From contig NW_026262659.1 in the NCBI RefSeq assembly GCF_021869535.1, forward strand, positions 11,090,321 to 11,154,320: a stretch of DNA of 64,000 nt, read 5' to 3'. Below are positions 32,743-42,830 of the stretch, in pieces. Every line of letters starts with the position of its first letter. The stretch's first letter is position 1. This stretch comes from Mytilus californianus (taxonomy: Eukaryota; Mollusca; Bivalvia; Mytilida; Mytilidae). Below the pieces are notes generated by a model. The model was not told where the DNA came from. It did not search any database and saw only the letters and a program-made list of their open reading frames with translations. The position numbers were made by a program, and so were the translations under genes.

Positions 32743-33079
32743 AAATCTCAGGTAATGGACAAAAAATAAGCAATGAAACATTCAAAACTATGTATGCCAT
32801 TACAAATTGAAGCTTAACTTTCAACACCACTAAATATAAAGCAGTATCTGATGATCCGAACGCATAGGTATTTTTGCTCTTAACGATGTAACTGTTTGCA
32901 ATAAAATTCATCCTGCAGTAATCAGTGCGTTCTACATAGAGCAGGATACTTTAGTTATACTCGAAATTGATATGAAAAAAAGGGAACATGGGATACATAT
33001 TTATTAAGCACTAACCTAAAGAAAAAAAAATATAAAAGGAATTCAGAGGACAACGAAAAGTCTTCAACAATAGACAAGT

Positions 33080-33260
33080 GTCAATACATTATGTCAAGTT
33101 TTGGTTGGGTTCGTGTAACTCGGGCAATAAGTTTGCAGGCCGTTGTTTGTCTTTCCGTTCTTTCTGTTTGCCAATGTACTGTCCGTAATTCGTCGACTTG
33201 TGTTTCTTTTTATAGTCATTTTGATATATTCAGCCTCTTCTAAATAAAGTTCATCTACCA
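33080..33260 (+). repeat. Dispersed mussel tail repeat, diverged
   Basis: It reads 'aagttttggttgggttcgtg', 'gttgtttgtctttc..ttctttctgtttgcc' and 'gttt(c)tttttatagtcat', in the same order and orientation as 38600-38830. Confidence 0.45.
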
Positions 33261-33779
33261 TCAAGCCCAAATTCTCCAATTAACAAAGATCAATAATATT
33301 CTACCAAACACTCGTATACTCAATTTCTTCATATTTCATACAATATATACATAATAACAGACAGATTTTGGATGTATCTCCTCATTTTAAAGCATGACGT
33401 GGGGGTGCGATGCCAAAGTTAAATAAGAACTAAAATGTTTTATCTTTCAAAAACATTTAGAATTTCAAAATAGCTTCAGTCGCAATATTACTCCTGTCGA
33501 CCAGCAAAAAAGAATTTCGTACTTTTCGCTGATTTTCCCTGAATTTTTTCACTAAGAAAGGATCATTTCCATTTGATCGAAAATGTTGTATTCTTTATCA
33601 TCATTTTGTAACTGGTCACACAAAATATTTCACAAAGAAATTCATTTTAGTATATTATCAGCAAGTTCTAATTATTTCATATCTGATGGTACGGAGTGAG
33701 AATTTTTTCTTGCAAAATATTAAGATCTTATTTAGAATGTTCACCCCATATCCCTTGCGATGACCATTATACCAGCAAC

Positions 33780-33935
33780 GTGTTAGAATAAAGAGAGGCG
33801 AAAGATACCAAAGGAAAATTCATATTCAAATGTCGAAAATAAACCGACAACGCCATGGTAAAAACGAAAAAGACCAAAGACAAACAACAGTACACTAAAC
33901 ACAACAAGTCAGTAATCGGCAAAGTAAAAAATGAT
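33780..33935 (-). repeat. Dispersed mussel tail repeat
   Basis: On the plus strand: 'agagaggcgaaagataccaaagg', 'ttcatattcaaatgtcgaaaataaaccgacaacgccatgg' and 'caaacaacagtacactaaacacaac'. Same family and orientation as 5655-5880. The 3' boundary is not sharp. Confidence 0.65.
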
Positions 33936-33939
33936 CGAA

Positions 33940-34595
33940 CAGTTCTATGATAAAAGAATTTCCAGTTTGTTTTACACAATGGTTCTCATTCAACAAAATA
34001 CAACATAATTCAACAGACAGCATCAACATCCAATACCATGATGTCCCAAAAAAAACACTATACAAACAACAAAACAAACCAGCTGCAGATATCCTGACTA
34101 AGTAGAGGCACAAATATGTCTAGGAAAAAACCGCAACATCTAACACCCAACGTCTATCCCCGTTTAAATCATATGTCGAAAAACATAAACACACAATAAA
34201 GCTACACAGTGCAGCTACTAACAAAATGGCCACTAATTTGAACATTATAAAATAAAAACAAACGGCAATAACTTGGAAAGCAGAATCACATTGTGATCGA
34301 TACTAAATGAAGCCAGCAAAGGTAGCTACGTTTGTTTGTTTGTCTGGGTACTATCGCTAAGGAAAGAATCAGAAACCACACTACAAACAAGTTCAATTAT
34401 TTTTTATAAAATTGAGTTGAAGTCGGCAGTATTTGTGTGAGGCCAAAAACAAAAGAATTATTTTTTACATTTTTATATCTGGTAATCAAAGTTCAGAATG
34501 TTGCGCATCATATCATTACCAGATGTCCTAAAGGTATTCAAGAATAATTAAATACAATAAAAATACAGCTCGTTACAAGACCTCAACATTGTGTA
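33940..34595. other. Lectin intron A-B, unassigned DNA
   Basis: No coding similarity or repeat structure is recognised. Confidence 0.35.
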
Positions 34596-34598
34596 AGA

Positions 34599-34748
34599 AA
34601 ACTACCATCAGTGCCATACAATCTGAAATAGTTTGCACTGTCTTACTTCCTGCTTAATGGCATTTTCACCAAAACTACCATCAGTGCCATAAAATTATCT
34701 GATATTGTTCACACTTGCTTATTTACTGCGTAATGGCATTTTCACAAA
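34599..34748 (+). repeat. Two tandem copies of a ~74-bp unit
   Basis: 'aactaccatcagtgccata' recurs at 34599 and about 34673. Each copy is followed by a diverged 'atctga.at.gttcac..t' block and 'taatggcattttcac'. Confidence 0.6.
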
Positions 34749-35524
34749 ACATTTTTCATGGCAAATTATATACAAGATAGTACTGAGTTTAAGAATTCTT
34801 ATTATGAGGAATAAACCAATCACTTTGCTAATTAATTCATGCCATATCAGTCTAAGTTACGAGGTTTTTTGTATAAAGAACGACCTTCTGTTTGTTTTGA
34901 CCTTATTTTTAAGCAAAACTTATTGTGAAGAGGCAGAATAATTTCAATTTTTCAAATTTTCAAATCTACGGAATCACATTTCCAAATTAACTGTATGTTT
35001 ATATGTTTTCGATAAAACCTCCACGTCCTAAACAATTGTATTGTTTGTACAAGAAATCCATTACGTGAATTCTTACTTTATCTCATTACCGATAATATTC
35101 CTGTTTGAATATAATACGATTTTCAGTTTTAATGGAATCTGTGAGATGCTACGCGGCGTTTCTGGTAAATTATCTTTGTATATCTCAGGGAATTTCTAGA
35201 TTTTATCAAATATCTTCTAAAGCTTTTAAAAGTGAATGCTAAGAGAAAACAAGGATAAACAATGTACATTGTTTATGCTCATAAAGAAACTGGCACAATT
35301 GTCGGTATTTGACTAAAGTACTTTACCTAAAATCTTAAAACAACGACAAAACATTCAAGCATATCAATAATTTCAACTGCTAATGCCGAAGAGTCGTAAA
35401 TAAACCGTTTTAAAGACTGACATGAAAGCTGCAACAAAGGATAGGTTTAATATATTCACAAGTTGTTCAGATCAGTACTCTTTAGAGAACTGAATTTTGT
35501 ATTATGCTTTTGATGAAAGCAGAA

Positions 35525-35885
35525 GTATGCTAGTTTGTTCATATGTTGTGCTGTTACACCGCTGTCCCAGGTTAGAAGCAGGGTTTTGCGCTCGCAAACA
35601 TGTTTGTACACCCTAGATTCTGTATGTGCCTGTCCCAAGTCAAGAGCCTGTAGTTGTCGTTTGTATTTATATATGATATTCGTTTTTTCTTTCATTGTTT
35701 TGTGCATAAATCACGCAGTAAGTTTTTTCGTTTGAATTGCTTTACATTTGTCATTTCTGGGCATTTAATAGCTGACTATGTGGTAAAAGTTTTGTTCATT
35801 ATTGAAAGCTGTATATTGACTATATCATTTGTTCGCTGGAGAGTTGTCTCATAAGAAATCAAACCACATCTTCTTATCTATGTTT
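35525..35885 (-). repeat. Mussel SINE-like repeat (family A), near full length but diverged
   Basis: Minus-strand sense starts at 35885 with 'aagaagatgtggttt..gagacaactctcc', continues through 'gaaatgacaaatgtaaagcaattcaaacgaaaaa' and 'gcacagaatctagg', and contains 'aggctcttgacttgggacaggcacatac' and 'gggacagcggtgtaacagcacaac'. Both the head and the far 3' part are present, so this copy shows that the family reaches about 350 bp. Confidence 0.75.
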
Positions 35886-36017
35886 ACGACTGTCATGCGA
35901 GTCAAACATATTAACGCATATACATCAAGACAGCATAACTATCATTGGGCTGGTTATTAGCATTCGTATATTGTTTTTAAATTTATAGAAAGTGTAATTA
36001 ACAAATTTTTCACTCAC

Positions 36018-36207
36018 ATCGATTCAAATAGCTCTATGACAGTATTTTCTTCTGCTGTCTTTGGCATCACTAAAGTTGAATTGGAATGTTTATCTCGACA
36101 CAATTCCTTGCCTTCCTGGTATATAACACCGGAACTTTTATGTATAATTACTTTATAACAACGTGTTCCCTCCAGCTGCCAGCTTGCATCAGCACAATAC
36201 ATCGTAG
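36018..36207 (-). CDS. C-type lectin gene, exon A (N-terminal part of the lectin domain)
   Basis: The acceptor 'tattttaaaag' precedes 36207, and a consensus donor GTGAGT occupies 36012-36017. The exon enters in phase 1 and leaves phase 2. It encodes 'TMYCADASWQLEGTRCYKVI', then 'GKELCRDKHSNSTLVMPKTA', then 'EENTVIELFES'. The C..xW...G.xCY start, the internal Cys and the E..(x)n.I helix end are the first half of a C-type lectin domain. An in-frame ATG further upstream (36287-36289) opens a frame into this exon, but the residues before the acceptor are not a good signal peptide. I therefore expect at least one more 5' exon above this point; it was not found. Confidence 0.8.
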
Positions 36208-36269
36208 CTTTTAAAATATTAATAAAAGCCATAAAGATTGGTTTATAAAAGAAACGTGTAAATTTACAT

Positions 36270-36465
36270 TGTAATAGACTCTGTGTCATTTGGTTTCATT
36301 TTTATTTTTTTCCCCATTTCCATTCTCATTTTATCTTGTGGAGAGTTGTCTCACTGGCAATCATACCACGCCATATTTTTTATATCTATAAATTTCAGTG
36401 TCTTTTGGTCTCATGCGAAGAGTTATCTCATTGGCAATCATACCACATCTTCTTTTTTATATAGT
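36270..36465 (-). repeat. Two truncated SINE-like (family A) heads in tandem
   Basis: On the plus strand, 'gtggagagttgtctcactggcaatcataccacgcc' is followed within 60 bases by 'cgaagagttatctcattggcaatcataccacatcttct'. Each is preceded by a remnant of the '(t)gtgtcatttggt(c/t)tcat' block. Both are 5' heads of the family in minus orientation. Confidence 0.75.
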
Positions 36466-36784
36466 ATTTGTAGTACTTAATCTGGATCTACAAATATTTT
36501 GTCTAATGATAAGAGTAACATTGTTAGGCCTGTTTTGTAAACAAAAGGTTTTGTTAAGCATGGTAATATTGGGTGACATTCTTTTTTATCAACAATAGTT
36601 TAATGCATCATTTCATAAAACCATTCATTAATAGTGTACCTCTACGCCATCGTTTATGAATGTTAACGCTACGATAAAATGCTATGTGGTAATTCTCTAT
36701 TCATCATTCAAATTCAATAATACTATGACACATCGGCCGGTTGGTGAATGGGCTTCTTTACGATTTTCTTGATTTTTCCTCCTC

Positions 36785-36900
36785 CAGAAACAGTCAAACC
36801 CTATATGTGAAAGCATAGAATGTATCAATAAGTAGAAACGCTAAATTTAGAGAAGGTCAACTTTCCCTGAGGGAATTATTAATTACCTTTATTAGGAACC
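36785..36900 (+). repeat. Modular mussel repeat, diverged fragment
   Basis: It has 'gaaagcatagaatgtat..aagtagaaacg' and 'ggtcaactttccctgagggaatt', which match 'gaaagccaaggatgtat..' and 'ggttaactttgcctgagggagtt' at 3220-3320. Confidence 0.45.
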
Positions 36901-37784
36901 CTCATACACATACATTTGAACCGTGATCAGTTTGATGGATGTCAGAGTTAAAGGAAGAAAAAATAGCTTATCCTACTGGAGAACCTAGTTATCTCCAGCT
37001 TTATTGGTCACCACTTCTTATACCTAACGTTTCTACTGAAGTGCATGTCGTTGGTTTATTGTAAATAAGTCCTTGTTAGTCTCATTTCAATTTAGGTAAT
37101 ATCAGTGGTGTATTATTAGTTACATAGTGTGCTTTCTCTCAAACCATTTATCCTAAGTTCATACAGATGTCTTTTATCAAGTATATATTTCTAAGAATAG
37201 GTTTGCTGATAAATTTTAAACAAAACACATGTTTCTTACATGTTACTTTCATCATAGACTCTTTATAAGTATAACTAGAAATATTCAATTCTCGTAAATC
37301 TAAGATTGCTATATCAAAAATTTAAGTAATCCAATTTCTCTATTCTGAGATTTGTTTTGTCCAAAGATATATAAGTATCAACTATTTTATATACGTTTTC
37401 ATCAAAGAATGAAAACAACACTTTATAAATTCCGTGCGTCAATGGCGCGTCAAGGGCGCTTTTTGGGATCTACATAGATCAAGAACGATTTCAGTTTTTT
37501 TTTATTTACTTTTCTCTACCTTTTCCATATCCTTTCAGTTTTAAATTCCAAAATAAGATTAATACTATGGCTATCATCGTTTCCAGCGAATAAACACATT
37601 TATTTCTTCTTTTTATCATTAAATAGTCAAACTATTTGCATTTTCCGATTGGCTTTTTTTTCTATTTTGTTCAGTAGTGATCTGTTTACCCTATGTTGAT
37701 ACGGTAACAACGTGTGACAGTTTTGCCGATCATAAAATTACCTTAAAAACATAACTCAAATAATTTTGAAATTCACTTATCTTT
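36901..37784. other. Unassigned AT-rich DNA
   Basis: Near 37420-37470, 'actttataaattccgtgcgtc..gcgctttttgggat' resembles the edge of the modular repeat (compare 42768-42800). The rest is unassigned. Confidence 0.4.
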
Positions 37785-38480
37785 TTAAAGAAAGGTAAAT
37801 AATATTTTACATATTCGTGCGTTCGAAACATTTTTTTGGGTTTACCGTAATCAGGAACACCCATACCCAAAACTTGAAAAGTCATGGATGTATAACTACT
37901 TGATTACGGGAGAATGGTAAGATCGACAGAGCCTTCAAGAAAATAGTCAAATCCACATCATGTTAACTTTGCTTGAGGGAGTTCAGGTCTTTATTTCTTA
38001 ATTAATTCTGCGGAAAATTAAAGAAAAGGTATGTTATTAATAACATCAGTGCAGAAGCAATAACTACTGAGTTGACAATACCCTCTAAAACTAGAAGTCC
38101 GTTAGATGCGGAATGGACCCAGAGCTAGAAAATAGAAATACTCTTTATAAATTTGGTGCGTCTACTATGCTTTTCTGGTTTTTCTTCCCTAAGGAACTCT
38201 CAAACCCCAAAACTTGAAAAAAAAATGTGAATGACAGCGAAACTTGATAAATAAAAGTGAATAGCCAAACTCATTTAAGTTCAACTTGCCTGAGAATTAT
38301 CTCATAGAATTATCAACAGAGAATTAGAAAATTATGTTAGAAGACATGTTATCGCCAAAGTACTGAGCTATTGACACCCTTAAAGACATACAGTCCACAA
38401 AATAAACCCATCATTTGAAAACACTGCAAATTTGAGACGTCTGAAGCGCTTTCCTTGAATGACAATGTAAGGTCATATCA
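37785..38480 (+). repeat. Two diverged, adjacent copies of the modular mussel repeat
   Basis: Copy one (about 37785-38100) has 'ttacatattcgtgcgttcgaaac', 'cccaaaacttgaaaagtcatggatgtat', 'gccaaatccacatcatgttaactttgcttgagggagttcagg'-like blocks and 'ataacatcagtgcagaagca'. Copy two (about 38140-38480) has 'ctctttataaatttggtgcgtc', 'ccccaaaacttgaaaa' and 'gttcaacttgcctgag', followed by 'catgttatcgccaaagtactgagctattgacaccc'. Confidence 0.5.
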
Positions 38481-38599
38481 TAGCTTATCTTTTAATTGAA
38501 ATGAGTACTTGTTTTTCAACTTCAATATACTAGTATTCTATAAGACAATGTTTTGACCTTTAGTTGCTACAGCTAACTTACAACATTAGACCGGGGTTG

Positions 38600-38830
38600 T
38601 ACAAACATGAAGGGTGCCACAAGTAGAGCACCTGGTATCACTTCAAGTGTTTGGTGGCGTTCGTGTTGCTCAGTCTTTATTTTTTCTATGCTGTGTTTTG
38701 TGAACTGTTGTTTGTCTGTTTGTCTTTTCTATTTAAGCCATGGCGTTGTCAGTGTATTGTCGACTGATTCGTTTTAATGAAGTTCCTTTGGTATTTGTCG
38801 CCTCTATTTTACAAAGAAGAGGACAGATTT
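38600..38830 (+). repeat. Dispersed mussel tail repeat
   Basis: It reads 'gggtgccacaagtagagcacctgg', 'ggcgttcgtgttgctcagtcttta', 'gtgaactgttgtttgtctgtttgtctttt', 'agccatggcgttgtcag' and 'cctttggtatttgtcgcctct'. It is the complement of the 5655 and 33780 copies and in the sense orientation expected for a reverse-transcriptase tail. Confidence 0.7.
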
Positions 38831-39245
38831 CCGTTTTTGATATTTGGCAATAAATCCATTAACTTTGTGGATAATTTTAAGATTCTATCTTGAATAGTTT
38901 TGAAATTTCAGTAAATTAAGTGACTAAAAAATGAAAAATTTTCAGACTTTATGCGGTTGTGCTTAAAATTGACAATATTTTTACCTTTACAATCATTTAA
39001 ACTGAAAGTTTGAATGTTCCTTTGGTATCTTTCGCCTCTCTTTTACATCAAGAAGGAAGTCAGTTTTCCGTTTTAGATATTTGGCAATGATTCCTTTATT
39101 TTCATGCAAAATTTTAAGATTCTATTTTGAATAGCTTTTGAATATCAGTAAGATAAGTGACCCCAAAATGATAATTTTTCAAACTTTATGCGGTTGTGGT
39201 TAAAATTGACCTTATTTTTACGTTTACAATCTTTTAGACTGTAAT
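38782..39245 (+). repeat. Tandem duplication, unit ~234 bp, two copies
   Basis: Copies start with 'gttcctttggtat' at 38782 and 39016. Both contain 'tttccgtttt(t/a)gatatttggcaat', 'attttaagattctat(c/t)ttgaatag' and 'gactttatgcggttgtg.ttaaaattgac'. The first copy overlaps the end of the tail repeat at 38600-38830, so the duplication captured part of it. Confidence 0.75.
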
Positions 39246-39509
39246 TGTTAAGTAATTTTCACAAATTATCAAATGATAATTAAATCGATACCGCATTTTT
39301 TAATCGGAGCTAATTAAGCCATTTGATGTGCAGAATTGTAAAAGTGGTATTTCGTTTTATATTTTTCAATTTATCAAGTGTCGATCAATAACGGCAATGA
39401 AAGTTTATTTCCTTTTCGTCATACAGATGCAATTCATCATACTCAATTATAACAAAACGAAATTGAAAATACAGCTATATTAATGTTATAATTGATATAA
39501 AAAAAAGTG

Positions 39510-39870
39510 GAATAACAAAAATACCGAACTTCAAGGACAATTCAATACGGACAGTCTCTTTTTAAATCTCAAAATCAAAAATTGAAACACATCAAACGTA
39601 CGGAAAACAACTGTCATATTCCTGACTTGGTAACGGGATTTCCTTGTTTAGAACATGGTGTCTTATTATAGTCCTTTATATTGACAACATTGTTTGAACA
39701 AAACAAACAGACATAATAGGTAAAAATGTCAAAAATTGGGTACTTACGGCAGTCAACATTGTATTTTAATCTTAATCACTATAAAAACAAACAGCTATGT
39801 CAACAAGGAAAAACAAAATAGAATATAGACAAGAATACAAAAAAATTACCATAAAAATATTTTGAAATTT
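39510..39870 (+). repeat. Dispersed mussel repeat (family C), copy 3
   Basis: It has 'ggaataacaaaaataccgaacttcaaggacaattcaatacgg', 'caactgtcatattcctgacttgg', 'ttgacaacattgtttgaacaaaacaaacagac', 'taggtaaaaatgtcaaaaattggg' and 'aatcttaatcactataaaaacaaac'. It aligns to 21480-22010 with internal deletions. Confidence 0.65.
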
Positions 39871-42061
39871 TTGAAAAGCAGAAAAAAAATGGTAAAAACA
39901 AAAAGTGTATTCTTCGTAACCACCTAAAATTCTTTTAGATAAAATAGGTACGATAAATAATTAGCTATTTGTATTTTATAAATTTGGCAATAAAGACTTG
40001 CATCTTTAAAACAAAATGCCCATCTTATACAAAAGAAAACATGTCTAAAGCCACTTCAACAAATGGATGAATTTTAGTTTCTATGATGTCTACGTACTTG
40101 TAGCATCATTATTGTTTGATTGATATGTTTTTTAAATGATGAAAACAATAAACTGCTTAAAATATTTTAGCTGATAGTAATCCTTGATGTACATGTTTGA
40201 AACCAGAAATCTTATTGAAAAAACCCTTATTTTAGAATTAATTGGTTATAAGCTTAAAGGATAATTTGTTTTGCAATGTTATTTTAGGAAATGCATCTTA
40301 AAAATAATTTTTAGATATTTATATCTAAAGATTATTTATGTAGTGTCCGTAACTAAGGGAATGATTTTACTTCTAGTCCAAAAAGTTGAATATCTTTTTC
40401 ATCTTTGAAAAATTTCATGGTTTCCTTCCTCCTAATTTAAACCATATATACAAGCATGCAGAATTGTTAAACATCTGTAATTGGCATTATAATTTTACCT
40501 TTTATAGAAAGCACTCAAAAATCAATTCTATAAACGCAAGTATATTCGAAGGTAAATTCTGCTTTAATTTTGGTTCATTTACAATCCAGGTAATAGATGA
40601 TGTAAGAGAAACATATTTTCATGAAATTCTGTATGAACGACTTTCCTTGTATCCACAAAAATATATCATGTTTATAGAATTGTTGGAAAAGTTATCAGTG
40701 CGAAGTGTATTGGACCGTCATCACTTCTTTTTTTTTTCTAATACACTAGAGAAATTGTACGTATTTTCTTTTCGGATATATATTTTACCTCGTTCATTCC
40801 TTTTAATGAATAGCACCTACATTGTTTAGATATGTTTAGGGTTTTACCTCAGATTTGAAATGAAAAACATGGTCCAATCCAAATCAATATGTCATGTTAG
40901 TTTACAATAAAATTACATTTAGATAAATATATTCGCTTACAATCCAGCTGCATTCTGCTCTTAAAAATTTAAACATTAATAGAAAATACACGAATCTTTA
41001 ATATGTTACTTATGTAAAGTTGTTTATTTTGAGAATATTAAAAACAATAGATTTGTGTAGTGTCGGTAGCTCAAATAACTTACTGAGTTTATCTTAATTA
41101 CCATTTACGTGAGAAATACATTTTCTTTTGTGATTCATTTTCCAATGAATTATAGATTAACTCGTAGCAGTTTTTGTGAACTGCATGTATTTAGTCTTTC
41201 ATGTAAGGTTTTGTTCTGTTCTTACCATTATCCAATTTTAACTAATCAAGGATGGGAGTATACTTTTGCAGAATTCAAAGATATCACTTTTTATCTGTGA
41301 GTTTTTTTGGTTGGTATTTTGTTTATTAGTTGTATTAGAATTCTCTTTTTACAAAACATGTGGTATTTCAATAAAAACACATAATTACAAAGGTTAAAAC
41401 AAGAAAGGTACGTACCCGGCAATTACCTAACCAGATCAAATAAAACATTGCTGTTTTTTTTCAGTAATCAAACTTAAAACATTACTAATTTAGAATCACA
41501 TGTTTTCTATTGTTTTGATATTTATTTTTGCTCAACAAGCAACCTTATTGTTCCCTTCTCTGTGTTTTACCCGTTTGTATATTTGTATATGAAAATTGTT
41601 TTGTTATATACAAACATGAAATAAAAATTATCAAACTAGTATTATTGATCATATCTACTATATAGCAAGTTTAGTATAACAATGCTTGGTTAATAAATGT
41701 GTGTTTAAAGTTCCCTTAATGAGTTTATCCTTCAAAACGTTACATTTTGAGATTGAATCATTGTGATACAAGATATTTGCTTTGAAAATATTTTGTGTTT
41801 CCTAATGGAAAGCTTCTTATATATATTCGAATTTTAGTTAACACAACGTTTCCTATGACTATCTTGACATTGAATAGCATAGAGCATTAATTTGGGGGAT
41901 TTGATTCCAATTTCGAATTAGGTGTTCGACCTGAATGAGCCCTATTAAGTAAAAAATGAACCAATTCATTTCTTTCAGTATTTTGTTTCCATAAAAATGT
42001 AATATGTGCTTTAAAACTATATAAATATTGACATTCAATCATAGACATAATGAAAATAAAC
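39871..42061. other. Unassigned DNA with one unrecognised open frame
   Basis: A plus-strand frame of 147 codons at 40386-40829 is long for such AT-rich DNA, but it is rich in Phe/Tyr/Ile, lacks any motif I know and has no obvious splice or promoter context. I do not call it a gene. Nothing else is recognised. Confidence 0.35.
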
Positions 42062-42165
42062 TACATCTGATGAGTTAAGCCTTTTTCAACTGATTTTTAT
42101 AGTTTGTTCTTATGTTGTCCGTTACACCACTCTTTTTATTGTTCGTCAAAAATCTTTAAGTAGTG
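42062..42165 (-). repeat. 3' end of a SINE-like (family A) repeat
   Basis: The plus strand reads 'ctacatctgatgagttaagcctttttcaactgatttttatagtttgttcttatgttgt.ccgttacaccact'. This is the reverse complement of the family's 3' end, which links to the 'gtgtaac..acaac' block of the copy at 35525-35885. Confidence 0.65.
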
Positions 42166-42439
42166 ATTCACACTTGTAAAAGCATTAGTATATGTCAATT
42201 ATGTCTCAATAGACATTATTGCTACTTGAACATGAACTACTCAATTTTTGATTAGTTCTTTTTGTCATTTAAAAATTTGCAATTTTAAAAAAAATCAATG
42301 TTATTTCTTTAACAGAGAGAAATGACATTTGTATAAATTATGATATCAGTCAAAACACATGTTTATACATTGATCCTTGTTCAAGTTCATTTTGACATGT
42401 ATATGTATGTATAAAAAACACATTTTTCACACGAAATAT

Positions 42440-42830
42440 GTTTTTATGGGAGTCAGAAGCACTTTTCTGGATTTTGCGTCTTCGGAAACATTTAAAACCT
42501 AAACATCTGAAAGTTAAGAATGTATAAATACGTAGAAATGAGTCATAAAAAAGTAGCCAATTTTATCAAAAGTTTACTTGGTCTGAGGAATTTGGAACCT
42601 AAGTTTCTTAACATTTTCTACATCTATCAACGGGAAATGATTAAAAAAAATATGTAATAAATCATGTCAGCACTGAAGCACTCACTTCTGAACTTCAGAT
42701 ACCCTTGGTGACTAATAGTCTTTCGGCAGCGGTATCAACCTAGTGCTAGTGAATGAATTCACTGCTTTATAAATTCCGTGTGTCCCGAGCGCTTTTCGTG
42801 ATTTTTCGTCATCAGCAAAGTTTGTATGAT
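42440..42830 (+). repeat. Modular mussel repeat with decayed dyad
   Basis: It has 'gaaagttaagaatgtataaatacgtagaaa', 'ggtctgaggaatttggaacctaagtttctta', 'aataaatcatgtcagcactgaagcactcactt' (a weakened dyad at 42666-42685), 'gatacccttggtgactaatagtc' and a new unit start, 'tttataaattccgtgtgtcccgagcgctttt'. Confidence 0.6.

Noticed and set aside
36208-36289. In-frame ATG at 36287-36289 as the lectin start
   Set aside because: The extra residues are not a convincing signal peptide, and a T-rich acceptor sits at 36208; a spliced 5' exon is more likely.
36283-36598. Two overlapping plus-strand hydrophobic frames resembling signal peptides
   Set aside because: They are antisense to tandem SINE-like heads (family A); the similarity between the two frames comes from the repeat.
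40386-40829. 147-codon plus-strand frame
   Set aside because: No recognisable motif, skewed composition, poly-T stretch within; could not be supported as a gene.
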